64,000 nt of DNA from Agrococcus sp. Marseille-Q4369 (lineage in GTDB: Bacteria; Actinomycetota; Actinomycetes; Actinomycetales; Microbacteriaceae): NCBI RefSeq assembly GCF_018308945.1, contig NZ_CP070501.1:248001-312000 (forward strand). Reading direction: 5' to 3'. Shown here one piece after another: positions 7,092 to 15,120 of the stretch. The notes beneath the pieces are model-generated. The model was not told the origin of the DNA. It saw only the letters and a list, made by a program, of their open reading frames with translations, and ran no database searches. The position numbers were made by a program, and so were the translations under genes. How positions within the stretch are numbered: the stretch's first letter is position 1; every line of letters begins with the position of its first letter.

Positions 7092-9289
7092 TGCGCGACC
7101 TGCGCCTCGCCCTGCCGGTCGCGATCGCGTGGGCGCTGCTCGCGACGCTCAGTCCGCACCCGGTGGTGCTCGTGCCCGCCGGGATCGCCTGCGCGGTGGT
7201 CGCGGCCGGCGGCCTGCTGCTCGCGCACGTGCTGGCGAGGCGCAGCGAGCGGGCCGCGGCACTGGTGCGGACGGTCGCGGTCGGCGCCGCGCTCGCGTGC
7301 CCGCTGCTCGCGGGCGCCGACGCGGCGGCATCGAGCGAGCTCGAGCGCTGCGACGAGCTCGTCCTGCTGCTGCTCGGAGAGGCTGCGCCAACCGAGGTCG
7401 TCGTGACGGCTTGCGACGGTGCCGGTTCGGCGCGCAGCGCGACGCTGCTGCGCGCGCCGGATGCGCCGCTCGCGATCGGCGCGACCGCGGTCGGCCGCTG
7501 CGACGCGTGGCTCGACGGATCGCGCTGGCTCCTCGCGTGCAGCTCGCTCGACGTCGGCGAACCGGCCCGCTGGGCCTCGTGGGCGGGGGCGCTGCGCGAC
7601 GGACTGCTCGCGGCGTCCGCGCAGCTGCCCGGCATGGGCGGCGAGCTGCTGCCCGGTCTCACGATCGGCGACGAGCGACGCGTGAGCGCGACGCTCCGGG
7701 CCGCGATGCTCGACTCCGGGCTCAGCCACCTCACCGCGGTCTCGGGAGCGAACTGCGTCATCGTCGTCGGTGCGGCGTTCCAAGCTGCCGCAGCGGTCGG
7801 CGCTCGGCGGCCGGTCCGCGTCGCGGTCGCCGCCGCAGCGCTCGCCGGCTTCGTCGTGCTCGTCACGCCAGAGCCGTCCGTCGTGCGTGCGGGAGCGATG
7901 GCCGCGATCGCGCTCGTCGCGGTCGTCACGGGGCGGCGAGCGGGCGCCGTCGCGCTGCTCTCGCTCGCGGTGCTGCTCGTGCTCGCCGTGCAGCCGCACC
8001 TCGCGTCGAGCCCCGGCTTCGCGCTCTCGGCACTCGCCACGTGCGGCCTCATCGTGCACGGGCGCCCGATCGCCGAGGCGCTCTCGCGCGTGCTGCCGAT
8101 GCCGATCGCGGCGCTCGTCGCGGTGCCGGCGGCCGCGCAGCTCTGGTGCCTGCCGGTGCTCGTCGGGCTCGACGCGAGCGTGAGCGCCGTCTCGGTGCTC
8201 GCGAACCTGCTCGCCGGACCGGCGGCGCCGATCGTCACGGTCGTCGGGCTCGCGGCGTGCCTCGCGTCGCCGCTCGCGCCCGCGGTCGCGGCGGGCCTCG
8301 CGTGGGTCGCGTGGCTCCCGGCCGCCTGGATCGCGCAGGTGGCGATGGTCGCGCAGCAGCTGCCCGCCGCCCAAGTGCCGTGGCCGGTCGCGCCCTGGGG
8401 CGCGCTCACCGCATCCGCCATGCTCGCCGCGGTGGTCGTCGGCCATGCGCGCGGCCGGATCGCGCGGGGCGTCGCGATCGCGACCGCGGTCGGGCTCATC
8501 GCCGTCGGCTCCGCCGCCTGGCCGAGCGTGCGGCTCGGCGCGCTCGCCGACTGGAGCATCGCGCAGTGCGACGTGGGGCAGGGGAGCGCCACGCTCATGC
8601 GCCACGGCAGCGCGACCGTGCTCGTCGATGCCGGCCCGGAGCCGTCCCGCATCGACGGCTGCCTCACGACGCTCGGCGTGCGCCGCATCGACCTGCTCGT
8701 GCTCACCCACTTCGACGTCGACCACGCGGGCGGCGCGAGCGCGCTGCTCGGTCGCGTCGGGCTGCTCGTGCACGGCCCGGTCGACGACCGCTCCGAGGCG
8801 CTCGTCGCCGAGCTCGCCGCGGCCGGTGCCGCGACGCACGAGGCCCGGCGCGGCGATGCGTGGGCGCTCGGCGAGATGCGCGTCGAGGCGCTCTGGCCGG
8901 TCGCCGACGAGGAGCCCGGCAACGACGCGAGCGTCGCGGTCGCGATCGACGCGCCGGGCGGCGGGCTCGAGCTCGTCGTGCTCGGCGACCTCGGTGCGCA
9001 GGCGCAATCGAGGCTCCTGCGCGCGGGCGTGCCGAACGCATCCGTCGTCGTCGTCGCCCACCACGGCTCGGCCGATCAGCTGCCCGCGCTCTACCGCCGC
9101 ATCGGTGCCGCCGTCGGGCTCGTGGGCGTGGGGGAGAACGACTACGGGCACCCGACGGATGCGTCCCTCCGACTCGTGCGGGAGGCCGGCGGCCAGCCGC
9201 TGCGCACCGACGAGCACGGCACGATCGCGCTCGCGGTCGACGACGATGGCGTGCGCGTGTGGTCGGAGCGCGTCGGCGGCCCGCCGTAG
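7091..9289 (+). CDS. comEC: ComEC/Rec2 DNA-uptake channel
   Basis: 732-residue polytopic membrane protein predicted to pass single-stranded DNA across the membrane. Order of parts: N-terminal membrane segments and a DUF4131/OB-like region, the competence domain beginning near residue 190 (TIGDERRVSATL then GLSHLTAVSGANC), a run of about eight hydrophobic segments (225-480), and a C-terminal metallo-beta-lactamase-like domain with THFDVDH (539-545) and VVAHHGS. These metal-binding residues are intact, so the nuclease-like domain looks active. It overlaps comEA by one base. No comEB is present. Confidence 0.95.
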   Translation: MRDLRLALPVAIAWALLATLSPHPVVLVPAGIACAVVAAGGLLLAHVLARRSERAAALVRTVAVGAALACPLLAGADAAASSELERCDELVLLLLGEAAPTEVVVTACDGAGSARSATLLRAPDAPLAIGATAVGRCDAWLDGSRWLLACSSLDVGEPARWASWAGALRDGLLAASAQLPGMGGELLPGLTIGDERRVSATLRAAMLDSGLSHLTAVSGANCVIVVGAAFQAAAAVGARRPVRVAVAAAALAGFVVLVTPEPSVVRAGAMAAIALVAVVTGRRAGAVALLSLAVLLVLAVQPHLASSPGFALSALATCGLIVHGRPIAEALSRVLPMPIAALVAVPAAAQLWCLPVLVGLDASVSAVSVLANLLAGPAAPIVTVVGLAACLASPLAPAVAAGLAWVAWLPAAWIAQVAMVAQQLPAAQVPWPVAPWGALTASAMLAAVVVGHARGRIARGVAIATAVGLIAVGSAAWPSVRLGALADWSIAQCDVGQGSATLMRHGSATVLVDAGPEPSRIDGCLTTLGVRRIDLLVLTHFDVDHAGGASALLGRVGLLVHGPVDDRSEALVAELAAAGAATHEARRGDAWALGEMRVEALWPVADEEPGNDASVAVAIDAPGGGLELVVLGDLGAQAQSRLLRAGVPNASVVVVAHHGSADQLPALYRRIGAAVGLVGVGENDYGHPTDASLRLVREAGGQPLRTDEHGTIALAVDDDGVRVWSERVGGPP

Positions 9290-9292
9290 GCT
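9287..9292 (+). promoter_or_regulatory. Leaderless -10 box for holA using the comEC stop codon
   Basis: TAGGCT followed by six bases and the holA GTG at 9299. Its first three bases are the TAG stop codon of comEC (9287-9289). Confidence 0.6.
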
Positions 9293-9298
9293 GGGTGC

Positions 9299-10297
9299 GT
9301 GGCAGCGAGCGTCCCCAAGATCGCCATCCCGAAGATCACGTGGGAGCAGGTGTCTCCCGCGCCGGTCGTGCTCGTGTTCGGCAAGGAGTCGTTCCTCGCC
9401 GATCGCGCGATGCAGCGGCTGCGCGCGCTCCTGCTCATGGAGGATCCCGAGCTCGAGATCCACGACGTCGACGCCGGCCAGTACATCGACGGCGCGCTCG
9501 AGCTCATCGCGAGCCCCTCGCTGTTCGACGAGCCGCGGCTCGTGCGCGTCGAGAACGGCGTGAAGGCGACCGACGCCCTCATCGCCGACGTGCTGCGCTA
9601 CCTCGCCTCGCCCGTCGACGGCACGACCCTCGTCATCCGCCACGACGGCTCCACCGTGCGCGGCAAGAAGATGCTCGACGCGATCCGCAAGACGCCCGGC
9701 GCGATCGAGGTGGTCTGCCAGCCGCTGGGGCGCTCCGAGCTCGTGCCGTTCGTGCGCGGCGAGCTGCGATTGCTCGAGCGGGAGGCGACGCCGGGCGCGA
9801 TCGCGGCACTCGTGGATGCGTTCCACTCCGACATCGCCGAGCTCGCGAACGCGGTGCGCCAAGTCGCGCTCGACACGCAGGGCGACGTGACCGAGCAGGT
9901 CGTGCGCACCTACTACTCGGGCCGCGTCGAGACGACGGCGTTCGCCGTCGTCGACGCCGTGATCGCGGGCGACGTCGCCACCGCGCTCGTCACGCTCCGG
10001 CACGCGATCGCGACCGGTGCCGATCCCGTGCCGATCGTCGCGGCGTTCGCGATGCGCTTCCGGCAGCTCGCGAAGGTCTCGGGCGCGGGCGGCGGCGACT
10101 CGCAGGCCGCGCGGCAGCTCGGCATGCAGGACTGGCAGGTGCGGAACGCCCGCAAGGATCTGCGCGGCTACTCCGACGCGACGCTGTGCGACGCGATCGA
10201 GGCGATCGCCCACGCCGACCACGCCGTGAAGGGCGCCGAGCGCGACCCGCACTACGCCGTCGAGCGGCTCGTGCGGCAGCTCGCCGCGCGCGCCTGA
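9299..10297 (+). CDS. holA: DNA polymerase III delta subunit
   Basis: 332-residue clamp-loader subunit that opens the beta sliding clamp. The N-terminal AAA+-like domain begins with PAPVVLVFGKESFLADRAM and shows the degenerate nucleotide site typical of HolA. The C-terminal collar helices include GMQDWQVRNARKDLRGYS and a late H-A-D-H-A-V-K-G segment. The GTG start is chosen because it sits 6 bases after a TANNNT box. The position after comEC is the standard actinobacterial order, normally followed by rpsT, but here a four-kilobase operon intervenes. Confidence 0.95.
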   Translation: MAASVPKIAIPKITWEQVSPAPVVLVFGKESFLADRAMQRLRALLLMEDPELEIHDVDAGQYIDGALELIASPSLFDEPRLVRVENGVKATDALIADVLRYLASPVDGTTLVIRHDGSTVRGKKMLDAIRKTPGAIEVVCQPLGRSELVPFVRGELRLLEREATPGAIAALVDAFHSDIAELANAVRQVALDTQGDVTEQVVRTYYSGRVETTAFAVVDAVIAGDVATALVTLRHAIATGADPVPIVAAFAMRFRQLAKVSGAGGGDSQAARQLGMQDWQVRNARKDLRGYSDATLCDAIEAIAHADHAVKGAERDPHYAVERLVRQLAARA

Positions 10298-10321
10298 CGG
10301 CCCGCGACCGCTGGCCGCAGG

Positions 10322-10906
10322 CTACGCCGAGCCGCTCCACGGGGCGGGGGCGAGCACCCAGATCGCGACCGCGTGCTCGTCGCCCGCGACCCGCCACGTG
10401 TGGGGCTCGCGGCCCGGCATGGTCAGCGCATCACCCGCTCCGACGAGCACGGTGCGGTCGGCGAAGCGGACTTCGACCGCGCCCGCGACGACGTGCAGCA
10501 CCTCGACCTCGCAGCTGATCGTGTAGAGCTCCGAGCCGCCGTGCGCGCCGGGCTCGAGCTCGGAGCGCAGCACCTGCAGCTGCTCCTGCCCGCGCGGCGA
10601 GAGCATGCGCTCATCCGCACCGACGCCACCGAGGTTGATGCGCGGCGCAGCCGCCCACTGCACGAGCTGCACGTCCGGCTCCTCGAAGAGCGCGCCCACC
10701 GGCAGCGAGAGCACCTGGCACAGCTGCACGAGCGTCGCGACGCTCGGCGACGTCTCATCGCGCTCGAGCCGGCTGAGGAAGCCCTTCGAGAGCCCCGACG
10801 TCGCCGCGACCTGGCTCAGCGACATGCCCTGCGCGGTGCGCGCCGACCGCAGCTTCGCGCCGATGGCGATGGAGCTGTCGTCGGCATCGGGGTGGATGGG
10901 GCGCAT
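10322..10906 (-). CDS. XRE-family regulator with C-terminal cupin domain
   Basis: 194-residue repressor-type protein: helix-turn-helix of the XRE class at about 15-72 (GAKLRSARTAQGMSLSQVAA, then SGLSKGFLSRLERDETSPS) and a cupin sensor domain at about 115-190 (EVEVLHVVAGAVEVRFADRT, then MPGREPHTW). Such XRE-cupin (SutR/PuuR-like) regulators usually respond to small metabolites in amine, amino-acid or nitrogen catabolism. The start MRPIHPDAD has GAGGA upstream. It is divergent from the ureohydrolase operon, separated by 98 bp, which makes it the probable local regulator of that operon. Confidence 0.9.
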   Translation of the reverse strand: MRPIHPDADDSSIAIGAKLRSARTAQGMSLSQVAATSGLSKGFLSRLERDETSPSVATLVQLCQVLSLPVGALFEEPDVQLVQWAAAPRINLGGVGADERMLSPRGQEQLQVLRSELEPGAHGGSELYTISCEVEVLHVVAGAVEVRFADRTVLVGAGDALTMPGREPHTWRVAGDEHAVAIWVLAPAPWSGSA

Positions 10907-10933
10907 GTCGATCCTCGCTGTTGGTCGCTCACC

Positions 10934-11011
10934 TTGACGGACGCTCCGCGACGGGCGTACGGTGACCACACTAGTTGCACAAAGCGTATCGAAAGTTGTC
11001 TAATATGCAAC
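10934..11011 (+). promoter_or_regulatory. Ureohydrolase operon promoter with operator-like dyad
   Basis: TTGACG (10934-10939), 18 bases, then TACGGT form a promoter reading right, with transcription predicted near 10971. An inverted repeat GTTGCA (10974-10979) and TGCAAC (11006-11011) brackets the start of the transcript and the first ATG, suiting a repressor such as the divergent XRE-cupin protein. The short segment 10975-11007 is unusually AT-rich for this genome. Confidence 0.45.
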
Positions 11012-11997
11012 CCACCGAGAACCGTCCCTCGGCGCCGCGCGGACCGGTCGACGCGAGCGCGGTGCCGCGCTTCGCCGGCATCGCCACCTTCGCCCGGCTG
11101 CCGCGGCTCGACGAGGTCGGCCGCGCCGACATCGCGGTGGCGGGCGTGCCGTTCGACAGCGGCGTGAGCTACCGGCCCGGGGCGCGCTTCGGCCCGTCGC
11201 ACGTGCGGGAGGCCTCGCGACTCCTGCGCCCGTACAACCCGGCGCAGGACGTCTTCCCGTTCGGCGCGCAGCAGGTCGCCGACGCGGGCGACATCGTCGC
11301 GAACCCCTTCGACCTCGAGGCGGCGGTCGCCGACATCGAGGCCGGCTCGCGCGCCCTCCACGAGAGCGCCGACCGCATCGTCGTCATCGGCGGCGACCAC
11401 ACGATCGCGCTGCCGCTGCTGCGCGACATCGCCAAGCAGCACGGGCCGGTCGCGGTGCTGCACTTCGACGCGCACCTCGACACGTGGGACACCTACTTCG
11501 GTGCCCCGATCACGCACGGCACGCCGTTCCGCCGAGCGTCGGAGGAGGGGCTCATCGACCTCACCGCGAGCATGCACGTCGGCACGCGCGGTCCGCTCTA
11601 CGACAAGCAGGACCTCGTCGACGACGAACGGCTCGGCTTCGCGGTCGTGACGAGCGAGTTCGTCGAGGAGCACGGCGTCGCCGCCGCGATCGAGCGCATG
11701 CGCGCGCGCATCGGCTCCGCGCCGCTCTACATCTCGATCGACATCGACGTGCTCGACCCGTCGCACGCGCCCGGCACCGGCACGCCCGAGGCCGGCGGTC
11801 TCACGAGCCGCGAGCTGCTGCGCATGCTGCGCGCGCTCTCCGACCTGCACATCGTCGGCGCCGACGTCGTCGAGGTCGCCCCCGCCTACGACCACGCCCA
11901 GCTCACCGCGATCGCGGCGAGCCACGTCGTCTACGAGCTGCTGAGCGCGATGGCGCCGACGGCGGCTGCCTCCGGTGACGGCAGTGCGGACGCCTGA
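11005..11997 (+). CDS. Agmatinase/guanidino-hydrolase family enzyme
   Basis: 330-residue binuclear manganese ureohydrolase that cleaves a guanidino or formimino group to release urea (or formamide). Metal ligands are present: GGDH (129-132), H-F-D-A-H-L-D (153-159) and [19 protein letters not shown] from 244, the last also a family signature. The [16 protein letters not shown] loop resembles agmatinases and guanidinobutyrases, so the true substrate is uncertain. ATG 11005 is preferred to an upstream TTG at 10975, which falls in the operator region. It leads an operon with an NTF2-like protein, an NCS1 permease and a cyclase-family hydrolase, suggesting uptake and breakdown of a nitrogen-rich compound. 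Confidence 0.88.
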   Translation: MQPTENRPSAPRGPVDASAVPRFAGIATFARLPRLDEVGRADIAVAGVPFDSGVSYRPGARFGPSHVREASRLLRPYNPAQDVFPFGAQQVADAGDIVANPFDLEAAVADIEAGSRALHESADRIVVIGGDHTIALPLLRDIAKQHGPVAVLHFDAHLDTWDTYFGAPITHGTPFRRASEEGLIDLTASMHVGTRGPLYDKQDLVDDERLGFAVVTSEFVEEHGVAAAIERMRARIGSAPLYISIDIDVLDPSHAPGTGTPEAGGLTSRELLRMLRALSDLHIVGADVVEVAPAYDHAQLTAIAASHVVYELLSAMAPTAAASGDGSADA

Positions 11998-12373
11998 CGC
12001 CGCCGAGGTCGAGGCCGCGGCGGCCGCGATCGTCGACGCCTTCGCAGCCACCGACGGCGAGCGCTACTTCGCCGCCTTCGCCGACGACGCATCCTTCGTC
12101 TTCCACACCGAGCCCACCCGGCTCGACAGCCGCGCCGAGTACGAGCGGCTCTGGAGCACGTGGGTCGAGAGCGGCTGGCACGTCGTCTCGTGCGCCTCGA
12201 GCGAGCCGCTCGTGCAGCCGCTGCCCGGCGGCGCCGTCTTCAGCCACACCGTCGACACGACGGTCGAGACGGGCGAGGGTCGCGAGTCGTACCGCGAGCG
12301 CGAGTCGATCGTCTTCGCCGTCGACGGCGACCGCCTCGTCGCCGTGCACGAGCACCTCTCGCCGCTCGCCTGA
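11975..12373 (+). CDS. NTF2-like (SnoaL/DUF4440-type) protein
   Basis: 132-residue single-domain protein of the nuclear-transport-factor-2 fold, recognised from the opening helix ([22 protein letters not shown]), the D-D-A-S-F-V-F-H strand and the curved C-terminal sheet ([17 protein letters not shown]). Members bind or turn over small ligands; no defined catalytic set is visible here. It starts with GTG 23 bases inside the ureohydrolase gene, so the two are translated together. In this operon it could act on an intermediate, but that is inference from position only. Confidence 0.8.
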   Translation: MTAVRTPDAAEVEAAAAAIVDAFAATDGERYFAAFADDASFVFHTEPTRLDSRAEYERLWSTWVESGWHVVSCASSEPLVQPLPGGAVFSHTVDTTVETGEGRESYRERESIVFAVDGDRLVAVHEHLSPLA

Positions 12374-12417
12374 TCACTCCCTGTCCCGTCCCAAGCCCCA
12401 CCCGTCGAAGGAGACCG

Positions 12418-13794
12418 ATGTCGCTCTACTCCCGCCTCGAACGCCGACTGGAGGCGAGCGCCGACGACGCCGGTCCCGTGCGCGGCACCTACTCGTCCAG
12501 CCGCATGCTCATGATCTGGCTCGCGGCGAACCTCGTCGTGACGACGCTGCTGACCGGGACGCTCTTCGTGCCCGACGTGCCGTACGGCCTCGTGCTCGGC
12601 CTCATCGTCGGAGGCACCGTGCTCGGTGCGTCGGTGCTCGTGCTCATCGGCGCGATCGGCACCCGCACGGGCCTGCCGACGATGGCGCTCACGCGCGGCC
12701 CGTTCGGCACTCGCGGCAGCCTGCTGCCCGCCGCCGCGAACCTCGTGATCCTGATGGGCTGGAGCTGGGTGCAGGCGATGCTCGCCGGCATCTCGCTCAA
12801 CTACATCGTCGAGGCGGTCACCGGCTTCTCGAGCCCGGTGATCTTCGCCGTGCTGTGCCAGACGGTCGTCGTCATCCTGGCGATCTTCGGCCACGCGGGC
12901 GTCGCGCGCGTCGAGCCGTGGTTCGCCGCGGTCATCCTCGCGATCTCCGCCTACGTCTTCATCACCGCCTTCTCGACGTTCACGCCCGCCGAGTTCGCGG
13001 CGATCCCCGGCACCGCCGAGCCGTTCTACACGCCCGGCCTGATGTTCGACGTCGTGCTCGCGACGGCGATCTCGTGGACCGTCCTCTCGGCCGACTTCAA
13101 CCGCTTCGCGCGCACGACGAAGGGCGGCGCGATCGGCTCTGGCGTCGGCTACACGCTCTCGACCGTCACCGCGATGACCGTCGGCGCGACCGCGATCGGC
13201 TACGTCGTGCTCAGCGGCGGCGAGCCGGTGGCCTTCGACCCGACGACGATCATCGATCCCTTCGGCGCGCTCTTCGCCGTCGCGATCTTCCTCTCGGTGA
13301 TGGCGACAAACACGATGGTCGTCTACGGCATGGTCACCACGGTCGTGAACGCGCTGCCGGGCAAGCGCGTGCCGTTCCTCGCGAGCGCGCTCATCCTCGG
13401 CGCGATCTCGATCATCGGCGCGACCTTCTTCGGGCTGCTCGACCAGTTCACGACGTTCCTCGTCACGATCAGCGCACTCTTCGCGCCGGTGTTCGCGATC
13501 ATGATCGTCGACTACTACCTGCTGCGGCGCCGTGCCTACAGCGCCGACATCCTCGAGGCGCGTGGCGGTCGCTACTGGTACACCGGCGGCGTCAACTGGA
13601 TCGCCGTCGGCTCGTGGGTCGTGGGCGCGGCGCTCGCCTACGTCTGGGCGTACGTGTGGCCGCTGCCGTTCGGCGCGACCGTGCCGAGCTTCGTCGTGAC
13701 CTTCGTGCTCTACCTCGCGCTCTCGTGGCCGAGCCGCGCGAAGGGCGCACCGGAGCGCGCGCCGCACCTGGCCGAGACGGCGGATGCGCGCTGA
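12418..13794 (+). CDS. NCS1-family (cytosine/purine/hydantoin-type) permease
   Basis: 458-residue integral membrane transporter with about twelve hydrophobic segments. The first region (SSSRMLMIWLAANLVVTTLL) and GPFGTRGSLLPAAANLVILMGW match the nucleobase:cation symporter-1 family, which imports cytosine, allantoin, hydantoins, thiamine and related compounds. The ATG has GAAGGAG seven bases upstream. Its 3' end overlaps the cyclase gene by 11 bases. With the ureohydrolase and cyclase it forms a plausible import-and-hydrolyse pathway, and its family suggests the substrate is a heterocycle or ureide-like molecule. Confidence 0.88.
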   Translation: MSLYSRLERRLEASADDAGPVRGTYSSSRMLMIWLAANLVVTTLLTGTLFVPDVPYGLVLGLIVGGTVLGASVLVLIGAIGTRTGLPTMALTRGPFGTRGSLLPAAANLVILMGWSWVQAMLAGISLNYIVEAVTGFSSPVIFAVLCQTVVVILAIFGHAGVARVEPWFAAVILAISAYVFITAFSTFTPAEFAAIPGTAEPFYTPGLMFDVVLATAISWTVLSADFNRFARTTKGGAIGSGVGYTLSTVTAMTVGATAIGYVVLSGGEPVAFDPTTIIDPFGALFAVAIFLSVMATNTMVVYGMVTTVVNALPGKRVPFLASALILGAISIIGATFFGLLDQFTTFLVTISALFAPVFAIMIVDYYLLRRRAYSADILEARGGRYWYTGGVNWIAVGSWVVGAALAYVWAYVWPLPFGATVPSFVVTFVLYLALSWPSRAKGAPERAPHLAETADAR

Positions 13795-14455
13795 GACCGC
13801 GGGGGAGCGTCGCGGCACGATCGTCGACCTGAGCCATCCCGTCGTCGACGGGATGCAGGTCTACCCCGGCGACCCGGAGGTGCGGATCGCTCCCGCGCTC
13901 ACCGTCGCAGCCGATGGCGTCGACGTCGCGAGCATCCGGATGGGTTCGCACGCCGGCACGCACGTCGACGCCCCCTCGCACTCGATCGAGGGCGGCCGCA
14001 CGATGGCCGACGTCGCGCTCGACGAGCTCGTGGGGGAGGCGCTCGTCGTGCGCGTGCCCGGACTCTCGGGCGGCGACGCCTACGGCTGGCGCGAGCTCGA
14101 GGCCAGTGGCTCGCTGCCCGAGCGGCTGCCGCCGATCGTGCTCATCGACACCGGCTGGGCCGCGCGCTTCGACACCGAGCTCGCGCTGCAGCATCCCGCG
14201 CTCGCGGCGGACGCCGCGCGAGAGCTCCAGCGTCGCGGCATGCGGGTGCTCGCGGTCGACACGCTCAGCCCCGACCCGACGGGGGCGGCGGATGCGTCGT
14301 TCCCGGTCCACGAGGTCGTGCTCGGCGCAGATGGGCTCATCATCGAGAACGTCCGCGGCCTCGAGTCGCTGCCGGCGCCCGTGCGGGTCGGCTTCTTCCC
14401 GCTGCGCCTCGCGGGCGACGGCGCCCCGGTGCGTGCGGTCGCCTTCCTCGACTGA
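13784..14455 (+). CDS. Cyclase/kynurenine-formamidase family hydrolase
   Basis: 223-residue metal-dependent amide hydrolase of the cyclase superfamily (PF04199), which includes kynurenine formamidase and isatin hydrolase. The defining HAGTHVD motif (56-62) supplies metal ligands; IVDLSHPVVDGMQVYPGDP at the N-terminus is also typical. It overlaps the permease stop by 11 bases. No other tryptophan-catabolic genes are present, so kynurenine is not supported as substrate; ring opening or deformylation of the imported compound is more plausible. The stop codon is the first three bases of a 20-bp tandem repeat. Confidence 0.85.
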   Translation: MRAETAGERRGTIVDLSHPVVDGMQVYPGDPEVRIAPALTVAADGVDVASIRMGSHAGTHVDAPSHSIEGGRTMADVALDELVGEALVVRVPGLSGGDAYGWRELEASGSLPERLPPIVLIDTGWAARFDTELALQHPALAADAARELQRRGMRVLAVDTLSPDPTGAADASFPVHEVVLGADGLIIENVRGLESLPAPVRVGFFPLRLAGDGAPVRAVAFLD

Positions 14456-14587
14456 CCGCTCACGCGCGGGAGTGACCGCTCGGGGGTGGAATTGACCGCT
14501 CGGGGGCGGAAGTGACCGCTCACGGGCGGAATTGACCGCTCGGGGGCGGAAGTGACCGCTCGCGGGCGGAAGTGACCGCTCGGGGGA
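14453..14587 (+). repeat. Seven-copy 20-bp tandem repeat
   Basis: Units begin at 14453, 14473, 14493, 14513, 14533, 14553 and 14573, each TGACCGCTC followed by a GC-rich half resembling GGGGGCGGAAG or its AAT variant. The period is exactly 20 with no indels. The first unit's TGA is the stop codon of the cyclase gene. The array fills most of the convergent gap before rpsT. It is too regular and spacer-less to be CRISPR. Confidence 0.9.
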
Positions 14588-14594
14588 CGACGAG

Positions 14595-14619
14595 GGCGGG
14601 AGCCCATCGGGCCCCCGCC
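14595..14619. terminator. Bidirectional hairpin terminator
   Basis: GGCGGG-A-GCCC, loop ATC, GGGC-C-CCCGCC: an eleven-position stem with one A-C mismatch, between the convergent cyclase and rpsT genes. There is no clear T-run, as is usual in GC-rich actinobacteria. Confidence 0.6.
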
Positions 14620-14639
14620 TGTCAGCGCTGCTGCTCAGC

Positions 14640-14900
14640 TCAGAGCGCGGCGACCTGCTTCGCGATCGACGACTTGCGGTTCGCGGCCTGGTTCTTGTGG
14701 ATGACGCCCTTCGAGGCAGCCTTGTCGAGCTTGCGCGCCGCCACGGCGACCTTCTCCTGCGCCACGGCCTTGTCGCCGGCGGCGATGGCCTTCTTGGCCT
14801 CGCGGACAGCGGTCTTGACCTCGCTCTTGACGGCGCGGTTGCGGTCGGTCGCCTTCTGGTTGGTGAGGATGCGCTTGATCTGCGACTTGATGTTCGCCAC
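14640..14900 (-). CDS. rpsT: 30S ribosomal protein S20
   Basis: 86-residue, lysine- and alanine-rich protein that binds 16S rRNA early in small-subunit assembly. The start [15 protein letters not shown] and the helical body with KKAIAAGDK and the end [15 protein letters not shown] are characteristic. It starts with GTG; the upstream region contains only a weak purine stretch (AGGACC) as ribosome site. It is divergent from lepA with a gap of 220 bases, in which I see no clear extra gene. Normally adjacent to holA, it is separated from it here by the ureohydrolase operon. Confidence 0.97.
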   Translation of the reverse strand: MANIKSQIKRILTNQKATDRNRAVKSEVKTAVREAKKAIAAGDKAVAQEKVAVAARKLDKAASKGVIHKNQAANRKSSIAKQVAAL

Positions 14901-15120
14901 GTGGGGTCCTGTTCTGATCGGAAGATGGTTGGCGGCGGCTTGCGCTCCTTCAGAGCCCCGCCGCGACCCGCCCTCGCGCGACGGGCACGCGGAAGAAGGG
15001 GAAGCCAACGAACGACTCTACCAGCGCGCAGCCCGCGGTCGCAACGCGGCCCGACGCATCCGCTGTGGGAGAATGGACCATTCCGCACCACTCCATCGAG
15101 ACCCCCATCGAGAAGGACCC

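Noticed and set aside
10975-11004. Upstream TTG start for the ureohydrolase, adding [10 protein letters not shown]
   Set aside because: The segment is AT-rich, lies over the predicted operator, has no ribosome site and adds residues unlike the family's N-terminus.
10322-14455. Prophage or integrative element
   Set aside because: No integrase, transposase, phage gene or att-like direct repeat is present; the insert is a metabolic operon.
13784-14455. Kynurenine formamidase as a firm assignment
   Set aside because: The HxGTHxD family is broad and no other kynurenine-pathway gene is near, so only the family is given.
14453-14592. CRISPR array
   Set aside because: Units are directly joined with a 20-bp period and no spacers of unique sequence, and no cas genes are present.
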